Source of the DNA: CAXBCP01 sp963974055
GTDB lineage: Bacteria > Pseudomonadota > Alphaproteobacteria > MPNO01 > UBA830
Assembly (NCBI GenBank): GCA_963974055.1
Contig: CAXBCP010000037.1
Coordinates: 1-43,296 of the forward strand
Length of the DNA stretch: 43,296 nt
Direction of reading: 5' to 3'
Shown here piece after piece: positions 1 to 8,294 of the stretch. Each line of letters opens with the position of its first letter. Position 1 is the stretch's first letter. The notes beneath the pieces are model-generated. The model saw only the letters and a program-made list of their open reading frames with translations. It had not been told where the DNA came from and made no database searches. Position numbers and translations under genes: made by a program.

Positions 1-43
1 CCGCGCTGCCTTTCCCTGTGCAGTCCGCGCCCGGAATCCTGCA

Positions 44-1651
44 ATGAGGTTCCGGCTGTTCTCCCCGCTGACGCGGCGTATCCTGACGGTGAATGTCCTG
101 CCGCTCGCGCTCCTGGTGGCGGGGATTCTCTATCTCGACGAATACCGCGAGGGGCTTATTGAATCCGAACTCGCGGCCCTTGAAACCCAGGCCGAAATTT
201 TCGCCGGCGCGCTCGGCGAGGGGGCGATCGGCACCCGGCCCGACGGTACCCAGTTCCTGCTGCCGGGCGTCGCCCGGCCGATGCTGCGCCGGCTGACGGC
301 GCCGACGCGGACCCGCGCCCGCGTGTTCGCCGTCGATGGCATCGCAATCGCCGACAGCCGGTTCCTGTCCGGACAGGGGGGCGCGGTCCAGGTCGAAGCG
401 CTGCCGCCGCCCGATACCAGCGATATTTCGACATCGGCGCTGAACGGGCTGTACGACCTGTTCTTTGCCCTGCTGCCCCGGGGCAAGCGTCCGCCGCCTT
501 TTCCCGAAACCGCGCCGCTGCCGGGGCGGGACCTGCCGGTTGCATCGAAAGCGCTGGACGGGACAACGGGCACCGCCCGCTGGTCGATTCCGGGCGGCGG
601 GATACGGCTCGGCGCGGCGGCGCCGATCCAGCGGTTCAAACAGGTGCTCGGCGCCGTGCTGCTGACATCCACCGCCGAGGAAATAGAAGCCGCCGTGCGC
701 GCGGTGCGGTTCGATATCCTGAAGGTGTTTGCCGGCGTGCTGGCCCTGACCGTGCTGCTGTCGCTGTATCTCGCCGGCGCGATCGCGCGCCCGGTGCGGC
801 GTCTGGCGGCGGCGGCGGACCGCGTGCGCGGGGGGCATGGCGAGGCCGATACGATTCCCGACTTTACCCGCCGGCGCGACGAGATCGGCGATCTGTCGGC
901 GTCTCTGCGGGAGATGACGGAGGCCCTGTGGCAGCGGATCGAGGCCAATGAGAGCTTCGCCGCCGATGTCGCCCATGAAATCAAGAACCCGCTGACGTCG
1001 CTGCGGAGCGCGGTCGAAACGGTGGCGCGGGTCCGCGATCCTTCAAAACAGGCCGCGCTGATGGACATCATCCAGGATGACGTGAAACGGCTCGACCGCC
1101 TGATCAGCGATATTTCCGATGCGTCGCGGCTGGATGCGGAACTTGCCCGCGGCGAGATGGAACCGGTCGATCTCGGCCGCCTGCTGCCGGCCCTGGTGCA
1201 GGTGCACGAGACGACGGGGATGGAACGGCGGCGGGCCGCGCTGGCGTTCCGCGGCGATACCGCCAACTGCACCGTCTACGGCATCGAAGGCCGCCTCGTG
1301 CAGGTTTTCCAGAACCTGATCAACAACGCCCTGTCGTTTACCGCCCCGGAGGGCGAAATCGTCCTGTCGCTGCGCCGCGACCGGGGCGACGTGGTGATCC
1401 AGATCGACGACCAGGGCCCCGGCATTCCCGTCGAAAGCCTCGATTCGGTCTTCGAGCGGTTCTATTCCGAACGTCCGGAAGGGGAGACCTTCGGCCGCCA
1501 TTCCGGCCTCGGGCTCAGCATTTCCCGCCAGATCATCGAAGCCCATGGCGGCACGATCCACGCCGAAAACATCCATGGCGACAAAGACGGCAGGCGCCGC
1601 CAGCGTATCGGCGCGCGGTTCGTCGTGCGGCTGGCCGCCGCCCGGCCATGA
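44..1651 (+). CDS. chvG: ChvG/ExoS-type sensor histidine kinase
   Basis: Inner-membrane sensor kinase of the ChvG-ChvI acid and envelope-stress two-component system; it phosphorylates an OmpR-type regulator, presumably encoded just upstream of the window. There are two membrane segments (about residues 13-30 and 226-247) around a periplasmic sensor region of about 195 residues. A HAMP linker (248-300) follows, then a HisKA helix with phospho-acceptor His311 in VAHEIKNPLTSLRS. The ATP-binding domain has an N box (N424 to N428), DQGPGIP (456-462) and GLGLS (488-492). The length of 535 residues fits the family. The gene overlaps hprK by four bases (ATGA), and the following hprK-rapZ-EIIA-HPr order is the usual alphaproteobacterial context for chvG. 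The frame is open upstream to the window edge, so the start at 44 is the best visible choice but not proven. Confidence 0.9.
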   Translation: MRFRLFSPLTRRILTVNVLPLALLVAGILYLDEYREGLIESELAALETQAEIFAGALGEGAIGTRPDGTQFLLPGVARPMLRRLTAPTRTRARVFAVDGIAIADSRFLSGQGGAVQVEALPPPDTSDISTSALNGLYDLFFALLPRGKRPPPFPETAPLPGRDLPVASKALDGTTGTARWSIPGGGIRLGAAAPIQRFKQVLGAVLLTSTAEEIEAAVRAVRFDILKVFAGVLALTVLLSLYLAGAIARPVRRLAAAADRVRGGHGEADTIPDFTRRRDEIGDLSASLREMTEALWQRIEANESFAADVAHEIKNPLTSLRSAVETVARVRDPSKQAALMDIIQDDVKRLDRLISDISDASRLDAELARGEMEPVDLGRLLPALVQVHETTGMERRRAALAFRGDTANCTVYGIEGRLVQVFQNLINNALSFTAPEGEIVLSLRRDRGDVVIQIDDQGPGIPVESLDSVFERFYSERPEGETFGRHSGLGLSISRQIIEAHGGTIHAENIHGDKDGRRRQRIGARFVVRLAAARP

Positions 1652-2133
1652 GCGCTGCCGCCGGCCGCACCGTCCATGCGACCTGCATCGCTTTTGGCGA
1701 TATCGGGGTCCTGCTGCGGGGACCGTCCGGGGCCGGTAAATCGGATCTGGCGCTCCGCCTGATCGACGCAGGCGCAGAGCTGGTGGCGGACGACCGGGTG
1801 GCGCTGACCGGCCGGGACGGTCGCCTGATCGCCGCCGCGCCGCCGGCGCTCGCCGGCCTGATCGAGGTCCGCGGCATCGGCCTTGTCAGCATGCCGCATG
1901 TTTCCGGTATCGCCGTCGGCCTCGTCGCCGACCTGGTGCCGCCGGGCGGGGCTGAACGGTTGCCAGATCCCGCCTGGGACGCGTATTTAGGGGTCCGCAT
2001 CCGCCAGGTTGCGGTATCGCCGTTCGAACAGACGGCGATTGCGAAGCTGCGTATCGCGGCGTATGACGCGGCGGGGCAGAGCGATCCCGTAACCGGCGCA
2101 CATCGCCACTGTAAGGACGAACCGACACGATGA
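1648..2133 (+). CDS. hprK: HPr kinase/phosphorylase, short alphaproteobacterial form
   Basis: Phosphorylates, and probably dephosphorylates, a serine of HPr, linking metabolic state to the regulatory PTS. The 161-residue protein is only the C-terminal kinase domain; the N-terminal domain of Firmicute HprK (about 310 residues) is absent, which is normal for Alphaproteobacteria. The P-loop GPSGAGKS is at residues 25-32, an ADDR motif at 47-50, and the HprK signature EVRGIG at 73-78. The start overlaps the chvG stop and the stop overlaps the rapZ start (ATGA in both cases), so translation is probably coupled. Its likely substrate, the HPr at 3524-3811, is three genes downstream. Confidence 0.92.
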   Translation: MSAAAGRTVHATCIAFGDIGVLLRGPSGAGKSDLALRLIDAGAELVADDRVALTGRDGRLIAAAPPALAGLIEVRGIGLVSMPHVSGIAVGLVADLVPPGGAERLPDPAWDAYLGVRIRQVAVSPFEQTAIAKLRIAAYDAAGQSDPVTGAHRHCKDEPTR

Positions 2134-3095
2134 CGGACAGGCCCGATACCACGCCGCCGCAGGAAGACGCACCGCAAGGCGGCCAGCCCGGCGCGCCGCT
2201 GCCGGTCGTCATTGTCACCGGCATGTCCGGCGCCGGCCGGTCGACGGCACTGAAAGCGCTGGAAGACCTGGGCTACGAGGCGGTCGATAACCTGCCGCTG
2301 TCGCTGCTGTCGAACCTGCTGACGCCGGGTGCCGGCGGCGGGCGCCCGCTCGCCATCGGCGTCGACGCCCGGACCCGCAATTTCGGACCGGCCCCGTTCC
2401 TCGAAGAATTCGATGCGTTGCTCAACATGGACTCGCTGCGGGTGCGGCTGCTGTTTCTCGATTGCGATTCGGAAGTATTGCAGCGCCGGTTTTCCGAAAC
2501 CCGGCGGCGGCATCCGGTAACCCCGGACCGGCGCGTTACCGACGGCATCGCGCGCGAGCGCGAATTGCTGGTGCCGCTGCGCGAACGCGCCGACGAGGTG
2601 ATCGACACCACCGAAATGGCGGTCGGAGAACTGAAGCGGCTGCTGGATGCGAACTATGCCCTCGAACGCATGCCGGGCCTGGCGGTTTTCGTGACCTCGT
2701 TCGCCTATCGCCACGGGCTGCCGCACGAGGCGGACCTTGTCTTCGACGTCAGGTTTCTCCGCAATCCGCATTACGTCGATCGCCTGCGCCCGTTGAGCGG
2801 CCTCGACCGGCCGGTCGGCGAATTCATCGAAAACGACCCGGACCTCGAAGCCTATTTCGGGCACCTGACGGACCTGCTGGAACCCCTGCTGCCGCGCTTC
2901 GAATCCGAAGGAAAAAGCTATCTGACGATCGCTGTCGGGTGTACCGGCGGAAAGCACCGCTCGGTCTATACGGCGGAACGGCTCGGCGCCTGGCTGGCGA
3001 CGAAAGGCGAACAGGTCAGCGTCAATCACCGCGACCTGAAAACCGACGGTCCGGAGACTCAGCGGCAAGAGACCCAAAGCGGAGGCACGACATAA
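2130..3095 (+). CDS. rapZ: RapZ/YvcJ family nucleotide-binding protein
   Basis: RapZ is a P-loop protein. In Enterobacteria it delivers the small RNA GlmZ to RNase E and senses glucosamine-6-phosphate; in Alphaproteobacteria its target is less clear. The P-loop variant GMSGAGRS is at residues 31-38, followed by the family motif LGYEAVDNLP and by GVDARTR. The conserved C-terminal metabolite and RNA-binding core contains GCTGGKHRSV near residues 269-278. The length of 321 residues includes an N-terminal extension of about 25 residues rich in Pro and Asp compared with the usual 285-300. The gene overlaps hprK by four bases and ends two bases before the EIIA start. Family assignment is secure; the RNase-adapter role is inferred from homologues. 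Confidence 0.92.
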   Translation: MTDRPDTTPPQEDAPQGGQPGAPLPVVIVTGMSGAGRSTALKALEDLGYEAVDNLPLSLLSNLLTPGAGGGRPLAIGVDARTRNFGPAPFLEEFDALLNMDSLRVRLLFLDCDSEVLQRRFSETRRRHPVTPDRRVTDGIARERELLVPLRERADEVIDTTEMAVGELKRLLDANYALERMPGLAVFVTSFAYRHGLPHEADLVFDVRFLRNPHYVDRLRPLSGLDRPVGEFIENDPDLEAYFGHLTDLLEPLLPRFESEGKSYLTIAVGCTGGKHRSVYTAERLGAWLATKGEQVSVNHRDLKTDGPETQRQETQSGGTT

Positions 3096-3097
3096 AA

Positions 3098-3505
3098 ATG
3101 ATCGGACTGGTAATCGTCACCCATGGCAGGCTCGCCGAAGAATTCGTCTCGGCGCTGGAACATGTCGTCGGCCCGCAGAAGCTGGTGGAAACCGTGTGTA
3201 TCGGCCCGGACGACAACATGGAAACCCGGCGCCAGGACATCGTCGCCGCCGTGGCCGCCGCCGATACCGGCCGGGGCGTGATCGTGCTGACGGACATGTT
3301 CGGCGGCACCCCGTCGAACCTCGCGATTTCGATCCTCGAGGAAGCGAATATCGAGGTGATCGCCGGGGTCAATCTGCCGTTGCTGGTCAAGCTCGCCAGC
3401 GTGCGCAAGTCGTCCGACATGGCGACCGCCGTGGCCGAGGCGCGCGATGCCGGCCGGAAATATATCAAGCTTGCCTCGAACCTGCTCGACGACACGGCGT
3501 CCTGA
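3098..3505 (+). CDS. PTS EIIA component, mannose family
   Basis: A 135-residue cytoplasmic EIIA-Man domain, often called PtsN/ManX-like in Alphaproteobacteria. It accepts phosphate from HPr on His9 (LVIVTHGRLAEE). The fold signature TDMFGGTPSN is present near residues 66-75. No EIIB, EIIC or EIID partner is in the window, so this is most likely a regulatory rather than a sugar-transporting component. The ATG at 3098 is preceded by GGAGG at 3081-3085, and rapZ ends at 3095. An in-frame reading extends upstream inside rapZ, but the ribosome site and the protein homology place the start here. Confidence 0.88.
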   Translation: MIGLVIVTHGRLAEEFVSALEHVVGPQKLVETVCIGPDDNMETRRQDIVAAVAAADTGRGVIVLTDMFGGTPSNLAISILEEANIEVIAGVNLPLLVKLASVRKSSDMATAVAEARDAGRKYIKLASNLLDDTAS

Positions 3506-3523
3506 CCGCAGGCGGAACCCGCA

Positions 3524-3811
3524 TTGCCCCCCGAACGCCCCGTCGAAATTACCGTTGAGATCGTCAACGAACGCGGCCTGCACGCGCGTGCGGCGGCCAA
3601 GTTCACGGCCCTTGTGGAAGGGTTCGATGCGGTTATCAGCGTTTCGAACGGGCGTGAATCCGTCGGCGGCCGGTCGATCATGGGGCTGCTGATGCTCGGC
3701 GCCGCCCGGGGAACATCGATAACCGTCAGCGCCGACGGCGCTGATGCCGGCGCGGCGATCGCCGCGATCCGCGCCCTGGTCGAAGACGGGTTCGGCGAAG
3801 ACCGGGACTAG
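3524..3811 (+). CDS. ptsH: HPr phosphocarrier protein (NPr-like)
   Basis: Small phosphocarrier of the regulatory PTS. The active-site histidine is His20 in ERGLHARAAAKF. The regulatory serine targeted by HprK is Ser51 in GGRSIMGLLML, matching Ser46 of Bacillus HPr. The protein has 95 residues, a little over the usual 85-90. No ATG fits; the start is TTG at 3524 with a weak AGGCGG site at 3510-3515, 18 bases after the EIIA gene. The phosphate donor enzyme I is not in the window. A non-ATG start and the intact serine are both worth noting, since together they point to tight control of a HprK-responsive HPr. Confidence 0.9.
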   Translation: MPPERPVEITVEIVNERGLHARAAAKFTALVEGFDAVISVSNGRESVGGRSIMGLLMLGAARGTSITVSADGADAGAAIAAIRALVEDGFGEDRD

Positions 3812-3846
3812 AGAGTTTTCTGTTTTGACGGCACCGGGCCGGCGCG

Positions 3847-3864
3847 ATTCCGCGTAAGCGGGAT
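3847..3864. terminator. Hairpin between convergent ptsH and permease genes
   Basis: ATTCCGC and GCGGGAT pair over seven bases (one G-T pair) around a GTAA tetraloop. The hairpin lies between the ends of two convergent genes and could stop transcripts from either side. There is no T-run on either strand, so a factor-independent terminator is uncertain. Confidence 0.35.
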
Positions 3865-3873
3865 ATGCTCGAG

Positions 3874-3900
3874 CCTGTCCCGCCTGTCCCGCCTGTCCCG
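3874..3900. repeat. Three tandem copies of a 9-bp unit
   Basis: CCTGTCCCG occurs three times head to tail (3874-3882, 3883-3891, 3892-3900), ending at the base before the permease stop codon. It looks like a slippage repeat in a non-coding gap. No function is suggested by the sequence. Confidence 0.8.
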
Positions 3901-4725
3901 TCAGACCGTCGTTTCCGACCGGGTTTCCTGGTGCCAGACCAGCAGGCGCCGGCGGATGAATTCCATCGCCCGGATGACGCAGAACCCGACGATGCCGATT
4001 TCGACGATGCCCGCGAACACGCCCGGCGAATCGACGTAGCGCGCGCTGCGGAGCATGGAATCGCCCAGGCCCTGTCCGCCCATGATCATCTCCGTGATCA
4101 GCACCACGATCAGGCAGATCGGCATTGCGATCTGCAGGCCTGTCAGGATCTGCGGCATCGCGGCGGGAAGGATCACCTCGCGCAGAATGTCGCGGCGGCT
4201 GGCGCCGAGGCTTTGCGCCGACCAGATCAGTTCCTTTTCGATCGCCTGGGTGGCGGACCAGGTCGCAATGATAATCTGGAACGACGCCGAAAAGGCGACC
4301 ATCAGGATTTTCGACAGGTCGAAAAGGCCGAACCACAGCATGAACACCGGCAGCAGCGCGATCTTCGGCATCGGCAGGCCGATCGAGACCAGCGGATCGA
4401 AAAACCACCGGATCGATGCGTTGCGCGAAATCAGCAGGCCGATCGTGACGCCGCAGACCGTCGCGAGCGCGAATGCGGCGAGCGTCCGGTAGAGCGTGAT
4501 CGCGATATCCATCGGCAGCTGGCCGGATGCGAAATCCGTCGCGATGCGGGTTACGACGACGGAGAGCGGCGGCAACAGGAAGGCAATGACCAGGCCGAGC
4601 CGGGCGGCGAGTTCCCAGGCGATCAGGAGAAGCCCGATCGTGACGAAAGGCCCAACGGTGTCGAACGCCCGGCGGGCGGTCAGGCCGTTCCCGGCGCGGA
4701 TTCCGGTTCGAAGGGTGCGCGCCAT
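3901..4725 (-). CDS. ABC transporter permease, SsuC/TauC type
   Basis: Inner-membrane permease of a NitT/TauT-family importer (274 residues). It has about six membrane segments, the first at residues 27-45 and another at 82-101. The EAA loop that contacts the ATPase is at 173-193 (LGASRRDILREVILPAAMPQ region). It is the last of four transporter genes on this strand and starts four bases after the stop of the other permease, so the two are probably translated together and form a heterodimeric channel. The substrate cannot be read from the permease. Confidence 0.88.
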   Translation of the reverse strand: MARTLRTGIRAGNGLTARRAFDTVGPFVTIGLLLIAWELAARLGLVIAFLLPPLSVVVTRIATDFASGQLPMDIAITLYRTLAAFALATVCGVTIGLLISRNASIRWFFDPLVSIGLPMPKIALLPVFMLWFGLFDLSKILMVAFSASFQIIIATWSATQAIEKELIWSAQSLGASRRDILREVILPAAMPQILTGLQIAMPICLIVVLITEMIMGGQGLGDSMLRSARYVDSPGVFAGIVEIGIVGFCVIRAMEFIRRRLLVWHQETRSETTV

Positions 4726-4729
4726 GATC

Positions 4730-5476
4730 CTAGTCCCGCCACACGAGGAGGCGGCGCGTCAGGGCGACATATGCCCGGTCGGCGAAAAAGCCGATGGCGG
4801 AAATCGTCGCAACGCCGGCGAACATGCCGGCGTAATCGCCGCCTTCGCCCAGAAGGTCGATCAGGTAGCCGATGCCGTTATTGGCGATGATTAGCTCGCC
4901 CGATACCAGCAGAATAAACGCGAGCGCCAGCGCGATCCGGATGCCGCTCAGAATTTCGGGCATCGCCGCCGGCACGACGACCTGCCACAGCACCTCGCGT
5001 TCGCGCGCGCCCATGCTGCGCGCCGACCAGATCAGCACCTGGTCGACGCCGCGCGCCGCGTTGAACGCGCTGAGAACGACCGGCAGCAGGCAGCCGATGA
5101 AGATCAGGGTGATCTTCGACTGGTCGCCGAGGCCGATCCACATGATCGTCAGCGGGATCAGTGCGGATTTCGGCATCGGGTACAGGCACCGCAGCAGCGG
5201 ATTGATCAGGATATGGACCGGCCGGTACCACGCCATCAGCACGCCGGCGAGCACGCCGACGATGACGGCGCTGACAAAGCCGGTCGCGCCGCGATACAGA
5301 GACTGCGCCGTGTGCGCCCACAGACCTTCTTCGGTCAGCCGGGTAAAGGAGACCACGACATCGCTGAACGGCGGCAGGGCGAATTCCGACACCAGGCCGA
5401 ACTGCGATATCGCTTCCCAGAACGCGGCAAGCAGCAGCAGCGGGGTAAAACGCCAGAGGGTAAGTGCCAGTCGCAC
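4730..5476 (-). CDS. ABC transporter permease, SsuC/TauC type
   Basis: Second inner-membrane permease of the same importer, 248 residues. It has an N-terminal membrane helix (about 10-26), another near 66-82, and an EAA loop at 155-175 (MGAREREVLWQVVVPAAMPE region). Two different permeases in one locus is less common than the homodimeric SsuC arrangement and suggests a heterodimer. The gene starts five bases after the ATPase stop and ends four bases before the next permease. Confidence 0.88.
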   Translation of the reverse strand: MRLALTLWRFTPLLLLAAFWEAISQFGLVSEFALPPFSDVVVSFTRLTEEGLWAHTAQSLYRGATGFVSAVIVGVLAGVLMAWYRPVHILINPLLRCLYPMPKSALIPLTIMWIGLGDQSKITLIFIGCLLPVVLSAFNAARGVDQVLIWSARSMGAREREVLWQVVVPAAMPEILSGIRIALALAFILLVSGELIIANNGIGYLIDLLGEGGDYAGMFAGVATISAIGFFADRAYVALTRRLLVWRD

Positions 5477-5481
5477 GGTGC

Positions 5482-6306
5482 CTACCCCGCTTTCGAGGAA
5501 TCGGCGGCGATGGCTTCTTCGCGCACCAGGTCCCAGATTTCGTCGACCCGGTCGAGGAATTCCCGCGACTTGGCGATTTCCGCGTTCATCCCGCCGTCGA
5601 AACGGGTATCGACGATTTCCTTCACCCGTCCCGGCCGGGCGGTCATGACCACCACCCGGTCGGCGAGCAGCACCGCTTCGCGCACGTCATGGGTCACGAA
5701 CACGACCGTCGTCGGCGAGCGGTTCCAGATGGCCAGCAATTCTTCCTGCATCAGGCTGCGGGTCTGGGCGTCGAGCGCCCCGAACGGTTCGTCCATCAGC
5801 AGGGTGTCGGGGTTGATGGCCAGCGTCCGCGCGATCGCGACCCGCTGCTTCATGCCGCCCGACAATTGCGACGGAAAACTGTCTTCGAATCCCGTCAGGT
5901 GAACCAGGTCGATGAATTCCTGGGCCGTGGCCTCGCGCTCCGCCCTTGCCAGTCCCTGTTTTTCGAGACCGTAGAGCACGTTCTGGCGGACGGTCTTCCA
6001 GGGGAACAGGGCGAAGTGCTGGAACACGATGCCGCGGTCCGGCCCGGGGCCGGTGACGTCGCGCCCGTTGACGGCAATATTTCCCTGCTGCAGCTCCATG
6101 AAGCCGCCAAGCAGGTAGAGCAGGGTGGATTTGCCGCAACCGGACGGCCCGAGAATCGCCAGAAATTCGCGATCCCGGACCTCCAGGTCGATATTGTCGA
6201 GCGCCAGCACCGGCCGGCCACGGGCCGGCCGGTATTCATGGCATACTGATCGGATCGATATGCCGCCCGCGGACCGGTCCGCGGCGGTTGCGGGGTGTGC
6301 CGTCAT
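5482..6306 (-). CDS. ABC transporter ATP-binding protein, SsuB/TauB type
   Basis: Cytoplasmic ATPase of the importer, 274 residues. Walker A is GPSGCGKS (53-60), Q-loop Gln96 is in FQHFALFPWK, the signature LSGGM is at 148-152, Walker B LLMDEP at 169-174, and the switch histidine is His206 in FVTHDVREA. All catalytic elements are present. The frame stays open 58 codons further upstream, but that stretch lies inside the binding-protein gene. The ATG at 6304-6306 overlaps that gene's stop as ATGA, so I place the start there. Confidence 0.9.
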   Translation of the reverse strand: MTAHPATAADRSAGGISIRSVCHEYRPARGRPVLALDNIDLEVRDREFLAILGPSGCGKSTLLYLLGGFMELQQGNIAVNGRDVTGPGPDRGIVFQHFALFPWKTVRQNVLYGLEKQGLARAEREATAQEFIDLVHLTGFEDSFPSQLSGGMKQRVAIARTLAINPDTLLMDEPFGALDAQTRSLMQEELLAIWNRSPTTVVFVTHDVREAVLLADRVVVMTARPGRVKEIVDTRFDGGMNAEIAKSREFLDRVDEIWDLVREEAIAADSSKAG

Positions 6307-7328
6307 TTGTTCGCGCGGCCGGCAGCCTCCTGGGCGATCGACAGGTCGACATAGTTTTTGACCGCAATGTTTTCCTTGAGGATGCCGAGCTTCACCAGAT
6401 CGTCGACGTTCTTCTGCATCCGGTCCACGTTCACCATGGCATTGGGCTCGCGGTAGTTGTCCTCCTTGGTGAATGCCCAAGAGGCATAGTTCTTCGCCGG
6501 CCGTTTGGTGACCTTGGACAGGGTTGCCAGCACCTGTTCACGGTTTTTCGGATCGTACAGCCATTTCCGGAAACGGATATTGTCGGCCAGGAAATCGACA
6601 AGGGCCGCCCGGTTCTTTTCGATCCAGTCGGCGCGGCCGATCCATTGCAGCGTCTCGGTCGGCCCCAGGGCGTCCCGCATGTTGAACATGTACTTTACGC
6701 CGCCCTTCTTTTTCGCGATCAGGTTGAACGGGGTCAGCAGCGGCGCGAGATCGACGCGTTTGGATTGCAGCGCCGGCAGCATCGCCGGGAAGCGGACTTC
6801 GACCATCTGATAGTCGCGGCCGACCTTCCAGCCCAGTTTGCCGAATTGCGCCTGGACCGCGGCATCGATGGTGCTGCCCAGTGCATTGACGGCGATCACC
6901 TTGCCCTTGAGATCCTCAAGCTTCGAAATCTCGCCTTCGCGGGCGTAATATTCGGTGGCGCCGTATCCGTCGACCCCGCCCGACATAACCTGCGCGATGA
7001 CTTTGAGGTCCAGCTTCGCGCGCTTCACGCCATGGACGAGCGCCTGGATGCTCATGCCGCCGAGATCGAGCTCGCCGGCGGCAATGCCCTGCAAGGCGGG
7101 GCCGCTGCCGCGCATGCGCACCGGCTCCACGACGTAGCTTTTTCCGTAATTCTGATAGATTTCTTTCGGCGCCTGGGTAATCAGCGGCGTGATATGCGCC
7201 GGGGCGACCGACCACTGAATGCGGATTTTCACCGGTTCGGCGTTTGCGGTCAGCGAGACCGCGAGGGTCGCTATCGCTGCGGCGATGCCGGAAACGATGT
7301 GTCGGCTACGGAAGTGTTGGTTGGTCAT
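6303..7328 (-). CDS. ABC transporter substrate-binding protein, SsuA/NMT1-like
   Basis: Periplasmic binding protein (341 residues) of the importer. A signal peptide covers residues 1-30, with a hydrophobic core IVSGIAAAIATLAVSL and an ANA-EP cleavage site. The mature part has the NMT1/SsuA-like fold cues GELDLGGMSIQAL and LKGKVIAVNALGST. Family members bind sulfonates, nitrate, pyrimidine precursors or aromatic acids; the ligand here is not determinable. The ATG follows a strong GGAGGAAA site (on the - strand just above 7328). It leads the four-gene transporter operon, and 181 bases separate it from the VOC gene upstream on the same strand. Confidence 0.88.
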   Translation of the reverse strand: MTNQHFRSRHIVSGIAAAIATLAVSLTANAEPVKIRIQWSVAPAHITPLITQAPKEIYQNYGKSYVVEPVRMRGSGPALQGIAAGELDLGGMSIQALVHGVKRAKLDLKVIAQVMSGGVDGYGATEYYAREGEISKLEDLKGKVIAVNALGSTIDAAVQAQFGKLGWKVGRDYQMVEVRFPAMLPALQSKRVDLAPLLTPFNLIAKKKGGVKYMFNMRDALGPTETLQWIGRADWIEKNRAALVDFLADNIRFRKWLYDPKNREQVLATLSKVTKRPAKNYASWAFTKEDNYREPNAMVNVDRMQKNVDDLVKLGILKENIAVKNYVDLSIAQEAAGRANK

Positions 7329-7421
7329 GTCGCATTTCCTCCAAATTTTTCTCCCGCAATGTTTTGATTTGTTATGCAGATGCGGGGTGTGATTGGTTTA
7401 TTTGTGCGTGCTTCGTCAACT

Positions 7422-7442
7422 CCGGCCGGGAACGCTGGCCGG
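7422..7442 (-). terminator. Hairpin between VOC gene and binding-protein gene
   Basis: CCGGCC and GGCCGG pair around a nine-base loop, downstream of the VOC stop on the - strand. No T-run follows. It may weaken read-through or stabilise an mRNA end; terminator function is a guess. The rest of 7329-7509 is A+T-rich leader for the binding-protein gene, with no other clear signal. Confidence 0.3.
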
Positions 7443-7509
7443 TCCTTACGCCAGTTTCATGGTTTGGTCTGGATTCCTTTTATATGAGTCTCGGTAAAGA
7501 GGGCGCTTT

Positions 7510-8166
7510 TTACAGTACGCCTTCACGTACCATGCGGCGGACCTCTTCGCGGTCGATCAGCACCGTGTCCGGCACGCCGGATTCATAAAGCGCCAGCATC
7601 TTGTCGGGATCGAAATTGCCTTCCGACATTTCGCCGAATTCTTCGGTGAACTGGTAGAATCGCTTGTAATCCTGGGTGTCGAGCGCCGAGAAATTGTCCA
7701 TCATGGTCTCGACCTCGTTGCCGTCGGGGTCGCGGTAATAGAACGATGTCGAATTGCCGTGATTCACGGTCCAGTGCGGCGCCGGGTGACCGGCATCCTT
7801 CATCGTCTTGTATACGAACAGCAGTTCGCCCAGGCTGGCATAGGCAAAGGCGATATGGGAAAGCCCGACCGGGGTCTTGGGCTTGGTGCCCCAGCCCGGC
7901 CGCCGGATCACCACCACCCGGTGATCGTGATCGTCATAGGTGATGAAGGTCAGTTCCATCCTGTTTTCGTGGCTGTTCACGTTGGTGATCTCGCCGTTGA
8001 AAATCATCTGATAGAATTCAACCATCGCATCGTAATTTTCGTCCGAGAAAATATGGACGTGATGCATTTCCCGCGGCGACGGCATTTTGGTGACGGCGCC
8101 GGCAGGATCGATCCGCTCGGGCGCAACAGGCTTCAGGGTGTAGGTGTCAGATGTCTTGGTCGCCAT
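7510..8166 (-). CDS. VOC-family metalloenzyme, extradiol-dioxygenase-like
   Basis: Vicinal-oxygen-chelate fold protein, 218 residues. The three expected metal ligands are visible: His36 in MHHVHIF, His104 in GLSHIAF and Glu153 in DPDGNEVE. The layout resembles catechol or biphenyl-diol dioxygenases and related glyoxalase-like enzymes that cleave or rearrange aromatic or dicarbonyl substrates. The start is placed at 8164-8166 because GAGGAAAG lies at proper distance before this ATG; the ATG five codons upstream has no ribosome site. The long C-terminal tail after residue 160 is not part of a minimal VOC domain. It sits upstream of the transporter on the same strand, so enzyme and importer may act on one compound; that link is inference. 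Confidence 0.8.
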   Translation of the reverse strand: MATKTSDTYTLKPVAPERIDPAGAVTKMPSPREMHHVHIFSDENYDAMVEFYQMIFNGEITNVNSHENRMELTFITYDDHDHRVVVIRRPGWGTKPKTPVGLSHIAFAYASLGELLFVYKTMKDAGHPAPHWTVNHGNSTSFYYRDPDGNEVETMMDNFSALDTQDYKRFYQFTEEFGEMSEGNFDPDKMLALYESGVPDTVLIDREEVRRMVREGVL

Positions 8167-8254
8167 GGCCACTTTCCTCATCCCGTATTTTTATTGAAAC
8201 CATTCTGCCATGGCGCCGTGCGGATTGTCCACCCGAGCCGCTCAGCGTGGAACC

Positions 8255-8284
8255 TTGATTTTTTATCCGTCGGCCTGCTATACC
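8255..8284 (+). promoter_or_regulatory. Sigma70-type promoter of ahcY
   Basis: TTGATT at 8255-8260 and TATACC at 8279-8284 are 18 bases apart. They predict a transcript start near 8291, giving an ahcY leader of about 105 bases. The region also divides the divergent VOC and ahcY genes. Read by eye only. Confidence 0.55.
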
Positions 8285-8294
8285 CCACTCAACA

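Noticed and set aside
1..47. A short open frame ending in TGA that overlaps the chvG ATG, as if it were the end of an upstream gene such as chvI.
   Set aside because: Only 14 codons are visible and they do not resemble the C-terminus of an OmpR-type regulator. Not enough sequence to call.
3865..4890. Long + strand open frame opposite the two permease genes.
   Set aside because: It is the antisense of clear membrane permeases in G+C-rich DNA, with a composition rich in Arg, Asp and Gln and no domain.
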